Shown piece after piece: positions 33,706 through 44,829 of a stretch of DNA of 64,000 nucleotides (position 1 is the first letter of the stretch; every line of letters starts with the position of its first letter). The notes beneath the pieces were generated by a model. It made no database searches. It saw only the letters and a program-made list of their open reading frames with translations, and had not been told where the DNA came from. The stretch comes from Aphelocoma coerulescens. Its lineage: Eukaryota; Chordata; Aves; Passeriformes; Corvidae. The position numbers and the translations under genes are program-made. Location: the NCBI RefSeq assembly GCF_041296385.1, contig NC_091015.1, positions 58,408,345 to 58,472,344 on the forward strand. The letters run 5' to 3'.

Positions 33706-36700
33706 TTAAGTTGATTTTGAGGAGAGTTGGGCCTCTTAAAACCACCTGTTCTATTACCCACAAGTGAAGTTGCAGCATTGAGAGTAAAATAGAGGTAATC
33801 TGCCGTATTTTCTTCACCTCCGCTTCTGACTGTGTGAGGCAGAGATCAGTGAGCTGAAAGGCCATTAGCAACCCCTTTTGTCTGTGCTGTGGTGTGCATA
33901 TTTTCATGTGCAGATAGTAACTTTTAATTCCTAAACTACATGGATCTAAAATTCAGAAAAATAAATCTCTTAACATTTTGTCTGCTATGTGCTTGTCTTA
34001 CACTTTCTGCTTCTAGGATCTATGTTTTATTTGTCAATCTGCCTTGCTGTTGTACATTTTCAACAGGCAAATTGAGTTGAACATGCAGAAATTGGCCACA
34101 CTAAAAACTAATGCAAATGTTAGCTACTGTCATGGTATCTGATGGTAGAATTGTATTTGTCATTGTCACCCTCTAACAGTAAATCACTAGGAGCAAGAAT
34201 TTAAAATCCCTGTTTGTAAACCTTCTCATTGATATTATATATCCAATGCCCCTTCACTATCACATATACTTGTGATATATGTTAAAGATGAATGAACATG
34301 GTACTTCTGAGTGCCTCTCTTACCCTTGCTGTGTTGTAATTGATAGTTTGAAAATTCAAATCATTAAACCCAGGTGCTTCTGTGTGACCGAATTAAGTAC
34401 CAGCAATGTCATGAATGAAACCATTCCTCAATGGGTATCAGTTGTTTGACTTAGCTGCAGATAGATAAATATGATGGTCCTTTTTTCTACTTTTCTGAAC
34501 TTAAATACATCAATAATGCTAGTCATATTATTACAGTTTGTGGATAGTGGTTTCTAGATAAAATGTGGGTTTGTGATAAATATATTGGTTTTAAAATAGG
34601 CCATTAGATACACTGAAGAAGATGCTGGTGCTATTGAGAGTTAGGTACTTGTTGTATAAGCAAAAGGAATTTTTGAAGAAAGAAATAAAATTACTTCTGG
34701 AGCCGAGATAATGAAGACAGTAATTAAACCAGGCCTACTGAGCAAAGACTGGCTGTTGGATTACAGAATATTTTAAATGCAAATAGTGGAGTTTATACTT
34801 CAAGGAGATACCTGAAGTGGCAGCTTTTTTAGAGGGCAACTGAAGCAACAGAATGAAGGGTTTGGCCACAAATGTGGTTTGAATTCAGACAGGATACAAC
34901 AGTTAAATAAATCATCACTTTTGATAGAAATTATGAGTTTTTTATGTGTAAAGTGGCTCACAAAAATTAACCAAGCATGGAGTAAAAATTCTCGTAGAGC
35001 TTTTTCTTTCTTTTTTTATCACTGTTTTAAGTGAATTACCTGCTTTCATTTTAATCAGTGTCTGGGTGGGAAAACTCTCAGAGGGAGTACTCACTCATTT
35101 AGCAGAAATCTTGAGTGCTTCAAAAGTTACTGCCTTTTTCAGCTTTAATTCTAATATTTCATAAGAGAGCAAAACATTTGCACTGTGGTAGGCATGTTTT
35201 ACTTTGTGCTAAAATAGAGGAGTATCCCATCAGTTTTTGTGTTACAGCTAGTGAGTCAACCTGTGTGTTTAAAATGTCAAAAACTTTCAGTCTTTGATTT
35301 CTTATGCAAGGTAAGCCTGTGCCCTTTCTACACCTTTTTTCCTTCCTCCCGCCCAAAAGGTACTTGATTTGTTAACATTTCAGCACTGGACATAGTGCAG
35401 TGTGGTCCAAATAGTATGGCCTAGAGCAATAACATAGAACAGATGTTGAAGAACAATACCATTACGTAGTTCTATCTTAAGCCTTGCTGTTTAGTCTTGA
35501 ATCCTGTTTTAGGTGTTGCCTTGTCATGAATTCTGGAGAACTTCATTATCTTTCTCTTCCCCTTTTACTGAGAAAATGGTGCTTCATTTACTAATAGGTT
35601 ATAGGCTATTAGGTGTTGATTCAGAAGGCTGTTGAACATGCCTCAGGAAAGATGTAAATAAAGTGAAATGGATGATTTTTAAAGTACAGTGATATTGACT
35701 GCATCTTCAGTTTTCAGTAAGTTTTCTGGGAGTAACATTTGGGAAATGTTACACATGTATAACAAAGGAAAGTCCAATTGCAAGAATTTAAAAAGGACTA
35801 AATGATTTATTACTTAATTCAAACATGTGGACTATGGAAATAATTTTACAGGTGCTGTAAAATATAAAATAGGACGAGATTTGCAGAAACTGTTTAACTT
35901 TAATAGGTAAAAATTAGAAAATTACATGGTTTACAGGAGATACTCTAGAGGTAGAAATGGGAATGAAGCTTTACTTGGGAGCAAAATTAGCTCAGTTGCT
36001 TATTTGAGCTTACTGCAGCTTTATTTGAAACCTGTAGTTAAATCTTATCTTTCAGCCAGACAGATAAACTGTAAGACTAGCTTTTCTTTGAGGTTAGGAA
36101 AATAATACTGGGGATACGTTACATTTTTTCTGAATTAATCTTTTTTGAACATAGTCCTTCATGAAACTCTGGAGTAGAATGGATAAACTACTAATGTCAT
36201 TAGAATAGGCCTGTATTAAATGTGGATGATTATTGTGGCATGTGCCATTGCCGCTCCTAAATAATTCTTTTTTTAAATGTCTGTCAGGTCTAGTGTCTTC
36301 TTTCTTACTTTCCTTCTTTTCTTTTGTCCTATTCATTGGGAGTCATGTTTTAAAAAAGACCAAACACATACACCGCAACAAAAAAAAAACCTCCAGAAGT
36401 GGGTGTGAGCCTCTTTCAGTGCTGTAGCTGGTTGATGGAATGTAGGAGAGCTGTATTCTGCTTCGCTTGTTGAAAAGTTAGAGGATCTTTATTAAAATTT
36501 GAGATCAGATCAACAGCAAAATTTAACTGATAAATATTTGCCTTATTCCTGTTACTGGCTCTTGTTCCCCTTACTTGCTGCCTTTTTGATTCTTTTTCTT
36601 TTGAAGACACTAGTTCCCTGTGTTCCTAGGAACTGCCTGAAAAAATAGCATGTGAAGGAATATGTTTGGCTTAAGAATGCTGGGAGCTTTTTGAACCAGG

Positions 36701-39700
36701 TTTTGTTGTTCTTTAACCACTTTTCTCATTGGTATTTTTTATTTCATCCATCCCCTATAAGGTTACTATGGAAAAAGGAGTCTCTTTTGGTAGGAGCTGG
36801 AGATTTTGCTGATGAGCATCAGCGTATATTGCACAGAAGAGAACCATTTGCCAGCACTGAGTCATTGGTACAATTGCTTCCTTGAGGAAGGCAAAGAGGA
36901 GCAAAGGAGGTAACATGAAGTTAAATCCATCAGTAAGTGGCCTCGTTTCTGTGCCTCCAGCTATTGTCCCTTGAAGAGCCATGCTCCATCTTTGTGGGAA
37001 GCAGGCTTTTGTTTGGGAATGAGAATTTGTCTCGTAATGGTTTAGGATCCTGAGACCTGCTGTAGCTCAGGGAGAGTGCCAAGGAATGATGCCTTTATGG
37101 TAGATCTGAAGCTTCTTAGGTGTGATTCATCTGTCCAGCCATAGGTGTCTCGTGCCACTCGAGTGCCTTGCAGTATCCACAGTAGCCACGTGGAGCGAAC
37201 AGGTGTGACATGAGACCCACAAGAGATCTGTGGCCTTCTGGAATGCCAGCTGGCTGCCAGACAGGATGCCCAGGACTCTCTAAACTGGTTTTAGATGACT
37301 GTGCTTATTAGGCAAATGAATCCTGTCCTTTGTATCTGGACAAACAGATTTGGACTGGGTGGAATGCCTGATGTGTAAGGGATAAAGTTCTCACTAAATG
37401 ATGTGGGGCATTGGCTTGAAGTATGGATTAGAAGGATCAACTAACTTGATGCATGTGTAGTGCTTGCGGCTTCATTTTCATGCTTGGCAGAAATTGTTGT
37501 AGGCCGCACCAGTTCATCTGGAATTGAGGTAATGATCCCGTCCCAGATGTTCCAAATAATTGATGTAGTCTATGTAAGTCACGGAGACTGGCAGTCGGTG
37601 TCTTGGTAGGCACAGAATGGGGGAGTGACTTGTAAGATGTAAAGAGTTCATCTACTTGGAGTTTTTTTTGCTTAGGCAGGATTTTGCAGTCGTCCTCATA
37701 AATATTTTGTGGTGTAAAGGAGGAGGTGTTAACAGTAGTTAAAAAACACTTAGTATTTGTTAGCAAAGCTTATTGTCAGTTATTGAAGCAAAATTGATAC
37801 AAATGTTTTGAACATAAATCAGTTTAAAAGCAGTTTTATTAAATATGTAAATATTAAATGTACTGTGTTTTCTGGTTTGACTATTGTTAATCTACAGTAA
37901 AATACTGCAGGTTGGTATTTACAACCCTAGTTGTGTTAGATATGTAAGAAGCTGCTACTGAAAACAGTATCAAGATTTGCCTTTATTGCCAGCTTTAGTT
38001 AAGTATTACTGCAGGGGATGCAGTTTTTTCACCCTTAGGGTGTCACTTGGGGATCTGCTTTAAGTCAGTTAGCTTCTGATTTCCTGCTGCTGAGTAGCAC
38101 AAGTAGAATATAAATCTTGTACTTACACTGCTGTGTAGGTGATACTATGTTTCATTTTTCTGTTATTGACTATGACTTACAGAATGTTAGATACCAGAAT
38201 GTCACATTAGTTACATGTATCTTCAAACCAGCTAAGGTAGAGGCTTGAGTTGCAGTAACAATAAATGTATTTGAATTTAATCATCTTTGAAAAAAAAAAC
38301 TTTTTCTCTCTAGATATGAAAAGCTTTAGATTTCTCTCTAGATTCTCCTTGTCACTGGATACATCTGTAATTACCTTTACTGCTCTATAGGCAAATCACA
38401 GTAAACAGATTGTTTTGAAGTTTAAAATATTGGGAGTACTAGAATGTTCTTTGAATATCAAGTTTCATTATAAATTTTTATGCTTTGATCTCTCTGAATA
38501 CTTCAGAAAACATGCACTACGTGTTTGTGATCTGGCCCCCAAGAGTAACGCTACAAGGCAGGAAGATAGCACATATTTTGTTTATTTTTAGTTCAAATGG
38601 CATCGTTTGTTTCTTAAGAATTCTAGTATTTAATCCGCTGTGATAGTTCAAGTTTTGGTCTGTCTGCCTGGATTTCATCTTCAAAAAACTTTGGTAAATC
38701 ATAAGTTCTGAAAGTGTGGTAGACTTTGGGTTCTGATGTGTCCTGCAGGTTGGTTTGGAAGGGTCTTTAACTGGAAAGATTTCTTAGATAACTGTTTAAA
38801 TGTTTCATAGAAATGCACAGCAGTTCATTGGTAGCAGCTGACTTGCTGCATTGTACCTGCAGAACATGCTCTATGGTGCAGGTCTCTGCCCTGCATTAGA
38901 AGAGAAAACTTATAGTGCTCACATGTTGAATCTTGAGTGCCTAGCTTTCTGAAGATAAAAACAACCTTTTCTTGAATTTTTTTCTTCCCCTGTTTTGAAG
39001 TTGTTCATCTGGAAGAGAACTTGTACCAGAGTTGAGAGCATTTGTTGCTCATCAGGTTTCTTCAGGAGCTTTTGGCAGTACTAGATTCCAGGCTCTTCTC
39101 TGTATGGTGTGCTTACCTCCAAAACTCCTTATCCACTATGGTTTAAAATAGTACCTATCAAGTACAATAACAGTGTTGTGAGATTTAACTGAGGCTCAGT
39201 GTCTTTATTGTGTTTTTCCTTTAAGATGGTCTGTGTGTTGCTAGCAATTCATATGACTTCTTGTTTTTAGTACCTTGGAGCTTTGGTTTAAAACACTGTT
39301 TAGATAATGCCTTCTTAGCTGTCAGGTGTATTTCCATATGTAAAATCTGATACTCTGAAAGTGTTAAAGTTACCTAGAATGAAAATTATCCAGCCATTTT
39401 AGAGTGAAAAAAGTTTGCATCCATCAGATAGACGGCTTTGTTTTGAAATACCAATTCCATTTAGGCTTTTATGACTTCTGTTGTAGAAATATATTTTGTT
39501 TATAGACTGCATAAAACTAACATCAGAGGCACAGTTTGATACTGAAATACAGCCATCCCCGTGCTCTGGGTGTTGGCTGTCAGGAGCTCCATCCCTGGTC
39601 CTTTGGCCACCCAAAGGCACATAGTAAAGCCAGATTGAGCGGAACTGCTCCTTGATTATGCCCTGGGGAGCTGCAGTTACAACTCGAGCTGGGCTTCTCC

Positions 39701-41165
39701 ATGCTGAAGTACATGGAAATGCTTTTACAGGAGCTACAAATAAGTGGATCATTGCAGATGAGTGAGAGCACGTGGAAGGCACATTGTAGGGGAAGCAAAT
39801 ATAATGCTCTGTTTTCATGAAGTGCTATAAATACAGACTTCAGGTTTCAAATCTTTACAGTGTGAAGCATATTTCTGAAAATGGAATGTCCCTAAAGATC
39901 ACTTGGGATTTTGATCTTAAATCCTAGGGAAATAAAAGTGTAAAGGCCTAAAAGGGTCAGGAAGACCTCTGGTTTCTTTAAAAGACTGAATGAAATTTTC
40001 CTGCTTATGTTTATTTAAAACACAACTCCAGAACAAAAGAGGCTCAGCTGCATTATTATCACTTTAGCCTTAATAGAATTAAAACAGATCCTTTTCAGCC
40101 ATTAATTTTACATGCTTATGGTACTGTGCTGTTTTTGGAACACTTCAAGTAACTGTACCTCAGTTTTTAATTTATTTTAACATAAACCATGAAAAGTCTG
40201 GTTAAGAACACCCATGTATCAGTGCTCACAATCAGTTCTGTGTACCTCAAAAGAAAAAGGCATTTATTTTAAAAAGATGGGTTTCACGTGGACTGAAAAA
40301 CTGTGTAAAACTATTTCATGGTGTAGATTTTTAATTCAGTGTTAACAATGTTTTAAATGTTTGAAAAAATGTACTTTAACTAGACAAAGTAATTTGACAG
40401 TTTTACCAAGAATGTTATTTAATATATCCTCTAATATACACAATGTGTCAGTAGGTCGAAACATTTGCCTTTGCGTTTTTTTCTGAAATTCTACTTGCAC
40501 ATTTGCGGGTTGAGCAATAACTTGTACAGTTCTCTGTCTTTAATACTCCTTCATGATGAATTGTTGGGTAAAAATAAAATTAATTTATCTGAGTCACTGG
40601 TTCCCAAAGTACACAGTTGTTTGGGGTTGTTTAGGTTTTTCTTGATTCGGAGATTTTGCATAAATGAGCAAATGCTCACTTTCTATTTTTAAGATTGTAT
40701 TGCAAATAACTTTATTGTTTCAAAGGCTTATGCAATATTTGCATATCAGTGCTGCATTGTAGAGCTGTTGGGTAGTAGCATGAAAGTCTTGCCTGTTTCT
40801 TCATCAGATTTGCAAGTGCAGCAACAAAAGCTTTTTTATTTGAGAAGTGAGTTTTCACTTTTAGTCTGTTTTCATGATTCCATACTCACGTGTCAGTGTT
40901 GATCTGTTCATGCTGTTCAAAAATGTGCAGGATATTTCTAATGCTATTCTAAAATTACCTGTAATGTTGCAGATATCCTAGATATTAACCCTTGCCATTT
41001 AGCCTTCTGTTACAGTGTTTAGGTCGTTTCACTTAATCTGGCCTTTGTATTAGTGGCTTTCCTTGCTCGAAATTTTGATGTCTGGTTCTATTTAAGATAC
41101 TGAGAGTAAAAGCATCAGGAATCAAAATGTATTCTGGCTCAGCCCATATGCTGAGCGGGAGTGCT

Positions 41166-41179
41166 GTTTCCATGGCAAC
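41166..41179. promoter_or_regulatory. RFX/X-box palindrome
   Basis: GTTTCCATGGCAAC differs by one base from the symmetric RFX site GTTGCCATGGCAAC. It lies about 1.1 kb upstream of the MRRLICKRIC start codon, in a slightly GC-raised block (41140-41230). The motif match is seen directly. Binding is inferred. Confidence 0.5.
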
Positions 41180-41959
41180 ACACAGGACAGTGAGGGGGAA
41201 GGCTGATGCCTTTTCCTCCGATTCGGGGAGTTTACAGATCCAAACAATTACTCTTAGCAAGATTCTCTTAAAAATCAGTGTTTATAGGAGAGGAGGAAAT
41301 AATGTTATTGAAAAATTTTAATATGCATCTGTATTTTTCTTGTCATATTTTGTTTCTTTGATCATGGAGATTCATTGGTGCAAAACAGCTTTTGGCAAAT
41401 GCTAGAAAAATGTACTAACTATAGCAGCAGTGATCTTGGACACATTAAATGCAGGGTGTTCTGACTGACGTTTGATGGTGCTGCAAACGCTGCTGGACAA
41501 AACCTTGCTTATAACCTTTAGTGCAAGCTTCTTTCCTCTGGGAGGCTACATTGTTAAATATAGTTGACATTTCACTGGGAGCAAGTTCTGAATAAGCGAA
41601 GGGTGAACAGTTAACCATTCCAGAGATGATGAAGCTTTGCAATTAATTTTTTTTTTTTTTTTACAAATGGCAGGTTTTAGTGCAGGTAATATGCCAAATT
41701 GGTCTTTCATTACTGTAGTGCTGCTGTGTCTCAGCCTCGCCCATTTTATTTATTATAGGAACCATAGTCTGGTATGTTTTCTGTGCTCAAGCTTATAGAT
41801 AAATCCTTCTTCCCTAAGTGGGTGGAGAAAACATTATGTTCTCCTGTTGGAACATGCTGGGGTTCTTCTAAGGCACAATATTTTGAATTGAGACTATTTA
41901 GTCACTAGAGATGAATTTCTTTCATGATTAAAAATACACAAACCTGAAATTACAGGAAA

Positions 41960-42308
41960 GAGGAGTGCAAGCCCTGGAATATTGTCTGCCTGTCTAATTT
42001 TCTTAACGAAGGATTGGAATAGTGGCAAATACTGTGTGTGGGAATGAATTTATTTGCATGGAGAATTTTCACCTTTTCCTCTGGCGTTGGCTCCCAGAAG
42101 ATGATGTCACCTTGCAGCTCATTGGTTGTGCAGCACCTAGTGCAGGGAAGGGAGAGAAAGATGCCGGCACAAATCTCAGTGGTGGATCTAGGGTGTTTGC
42201 GAGCAGATTTTGATAGAATCTTTGATTAGTATCAAGAATTTACTGCATGTGGCCATGTGAGGTGCTGGGTCCGTCCTAGGGTGAGGGGATTGAAGAGCTA
42301 TCAGAGGA
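41960..42308 (+). promoter_or_regulatory. CLASP2: Probable promoter/5'UTR of CLASP2 beta-type transcript
   Basis: This is the region directly upstream of the MRRLICKRIC exon. It is not a CpG island. It holds, in order, a perfect octamer ATTTGCAT (42052-42059), a CRE-like TGATGTCA (42102-42109, one base from TGACGTCA) and an inverted CCAAT box ATTGG (42121-42125). No clear TATA box is seen. Several upstream ATGs exist, for example at 42022 and 42038. An in-frame TGA at 42291-42293 closes the frame just before the start codon. Promoter activity is inferred from position and motif clustering. The limits are approximate. Confidence 0.55.
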
Positions 42309-42342
42309 ATGAGGCGACTGATCTGCAAGAGGATCTGTGATT
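42309..42342 (+). CDS. CLASP2: CLASP2 alternative first exon, beta-type start (MRRLICKRICD)
   Basis: ATG at 42309 opens eleven codons, M-R-R-L-I-C-K-R-I-C-D, plus one T, followed by donor GTAAGT at 42343. T joined to AC of the exon at 42847 gives Tyr, so the product begins MRRLICKRICDYKSFDDEE. This is identical to the mammalian CLASP2-beta N-terminus as I remember it, which is described as a palmitoylation motif (Cys6 and Cys10 in a basic context). That suggests a membrane-targeted short isoform lacking TOG1, reported mainly in brain in mammals. An in-frame TGA 15 bases upstream fixes the start. The phase match, the donor and the 12-residue match make this secure although it is very short. 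Confidence 0.93.
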
Positions 42343-42846
42343 GTAAGTTGAAAAATCTGGGTGGAAGGAAGGAGACAGGGAGTGCTAGTTAGACACATTG
42401 TGGGAGGATGTGTAGCAGAAAATGCATGCATGAGTGAAAGAAGGAAAAGGAGAAGCATTTTTCTTCGGTAGACTGGAATGATAAAAATTGTAATAAGGGC
42501 TTTCCTTTTGGGAAAATACTAAGAAATTATTAAAAAATTCGGTCTGTGCAGAGATATTTTTCCTTTGTGGGAATGGATGTGTAGGATTCATTTTTATGCT
42601 CAGTTTTACTGTGGTTAATTATGAAGGTGTAAAATAATATTTTATAAGAACTTGAGATGTAGAAAATGCTGTTTATCTCCCATTGTCATTTTACTCCTAG
42701 GTCAGAGACAGGACAAAGTGATAAATACTTGTTTTTATGTATGCATTTTGTGAATTTCTGTGAAATGTGGAGCAAAATAGTTGATTAGGAAATGAAAATA
42801 CACCCGTTCTAATAGCTGTATTTTTATTTAATACATCTTTTTCTAG
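42343..42846 (+). other. CLASP2: CLASP2 intron 3' of the beta first exon
   Basis: The segment is 504 bp from GTAAGT to TTTTCTAG. It is the whole intron of the beta-type transcript and the last part of the long intron for the other isoforms. No feature is seen. Confidence 0.88.
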
Positions 42847-42993
42847 ACAAAAGCTTTGATGATGAAGAGTCAGTGGATGGAAATAGGCCATCATCAGCCG
42901 CTTCAGCCTTCAAGGTACCGGCACCTAAAAAGCCAGGAAATCCTTCAAACAGTGCAAGAAAGCCAGGATCAGCTGGTGGGCCTAAGGTTGGAG
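42847..42993 (+). CDS. CLASP2: CLASP2 internal exon shared by all isoforms, linker (KSFDDEESVDGNRPSSAAS)
   Basis: The exon is 147 bp, between acceptor TTTTCTAG and donor GTAATG. It starts with AC (phase 2), then has 48 codons and ends with one G. The encoded linker between TOG1 and TOG2 is acidic first (KSFDDEESVDGN), then Ser/Ala rich, then basic Pro/Gly/Lys (VPAPKKPGNPSNSARKPG, SAGGPKVGG). Three upstream exons (long, gamma, beta) all end in phase 1 and can join it, giving D, D or Y at the junction. The basic linker contributes to lattice binding in this family. Relative to mammals, KKPGNPSN replaces KTSGNPAN (from memory). Confidence 0.96.
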
Positions 42994-44829
42994 GTAATGT
43001 AAAGCTATTCAGATTCTAATCAGTGTTCCCAGAAACCTTGCCAGAGCAGGCACAAAACAGAGAACTTTGGAAGGTGATGTTTAATTCATGACTGCAGTAT
43101 TTTTGCAGAGCTGAGAACAGTAAGGGACCCTGTTTTATGTAATTATTCATCTGTAAAGGTGTGTGCATGTCTGTCTTTGTGAGTGTACACTGAGCTTATA
43201 AAGGTCTTTCATATTATAAATAAAATTAACATCTGGAGATAACTTTTATGTTGGTAAAATGAATATATATATACAGAGGTGTATCTGCTGGAATCCACAG
43301 TGCACTTATTGTATATATAAATATCCTGTGAAATTCTGTAGTAGGTCTGTGTAGATGAAATTTTACTGAAGGTCTGCACTGTTTCACATGCTAGAAAGGA
43401 TTAGCCATCACCCAGAGCCCTCAACAGAGGTGTATATTACATCTGGATGACTTTTGTTATTATTCCTTTAACTGTCAGTATTGTGAAATTGGTTGTGAAA
43501 GATAAAAAATGAGGGCCAAAACCCTCGCCAGGATTTTTTTGCATGGTATAACTTCAAAGCAGTGTAATGAGGAATGCTTAGTAATTATGATCTTAGAGCA
43601 GGGAAATCCGCATTTTTTTAGGGCGGGGGTAGTCTAACAAAAGCAACTGTTTATTGCTAAAGAAGTGGCTGCTTTTTTGGTGGTTCATTTACACATTCAG
43701 AAAAAATACATAATTCTGTGGAAATACACCATACGTCAGGTACAGGGTTTTTATGAATAAGTGGTTCTTTTAGTAAGGGGTTTTTGTAAGAGTAAGTGAT
43801 TTTTTCATGTTCCTATTCATGTAATATTCCCATTTTTGATCTGCAAAGCAAGTATAAAATTTGGAAGAAGATACACATGGCAAACAAGCTGGCTTAAATA
43901 TTTGCACATTACTAAGATATAGTTAATGTTGTGACAATTTATTTTTTTTCAGTTGTGATCTTAAGAATTCTTAATAAATTGAAAAGATTTCCATAGGGCT
44001 GGATCAACACTGTCATAGTGTAACTGAGAATTGATAGCAATACATATCAGAATAGTATCAGAAGATACCACCTAAAAGACTCCATAAAGGAAATTCTTGT
44101 TAATATTTATTGTTGTTGTTATTTTTGCACATAGTAAATATTATAAATAAGTAAATATAAATAACTAATTATAATATAATCTCTTTTAACCTGAAGCATG
44201 GTGGTTTTTGCATGCAAAACTAACATACATAGTACCAGAACTGATTGCTTAGTATTCCTATTTATTTCAGTATGGGCTTTTGATAATATTTTATTAAATA
44301 TAGATGGTTTTAATGTAATTTTTTTTTTTACATGTAGGCCACTTTGCATCCTCTGCAGTAAAAACATGGAGATACAAGAGCAGGTGAAGGGAGATAAGAA
44401 CAGAATAACCACTCAACTGATTTTTCCTTTTATTTAAACATTCAGTAGTAAAGGAGATTAAACACAAGAAAATTACTACATTGTTTTTTCTCCTTTTCTT
44501 ATACTGCCAAACTTTAAAAAAAAATTAAAATTAGGCATGACAAAACCAGAGTACTTTGGTCATTCCTTGCTTTATACCATCTGCTTTCAACTTTGGAAAA
44601 TATTGGGGCGTGTTTACATACCCATCTCTTTCCCTTCTTTTTTTATTCTGTAGGATGTCTGTAGCCAGAATTTTGAATATTTAGGTTTAAATATTTATAT
44701 AATACTTACAAATCCTGCATCTCCTAGCCTAATCAAGAACATTAGTGTAGATGCCAAATTTATTTCATAAGCAGTAAGGTCATAGTCTATTCCAGAAGTC
44801 AGGAGTTTCCTGTAATAATTTTCGTATGA

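Larger units (their letters stand above)
27603..41959 (+). other. CLASP2: CLASP2 intron between the two alternative promoters
   Basis: Intronic sequence runs from the gamma-exon donor toward the beta promoter. It includes one CR1 copy (33144-33705), a small CpG-dense cluster (about 29990-30065) and an RFX-type palindrome at 41166. The segment 36960-37380 is moderately complex and unidentified. The rest is AT-rich with no recognised feature. Open frames in 27603-28080 are by-products of the GC-rich island. Confidence 0.8.

Noticed and set aside
42022..42229. Two 63-codon open frames just before the beta exon
   Set aside because: They overlap in different frames, end before or out of frame with MRRLICKRIC, and lie in probable promoter/5'UTR. 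At most they are uORFs.
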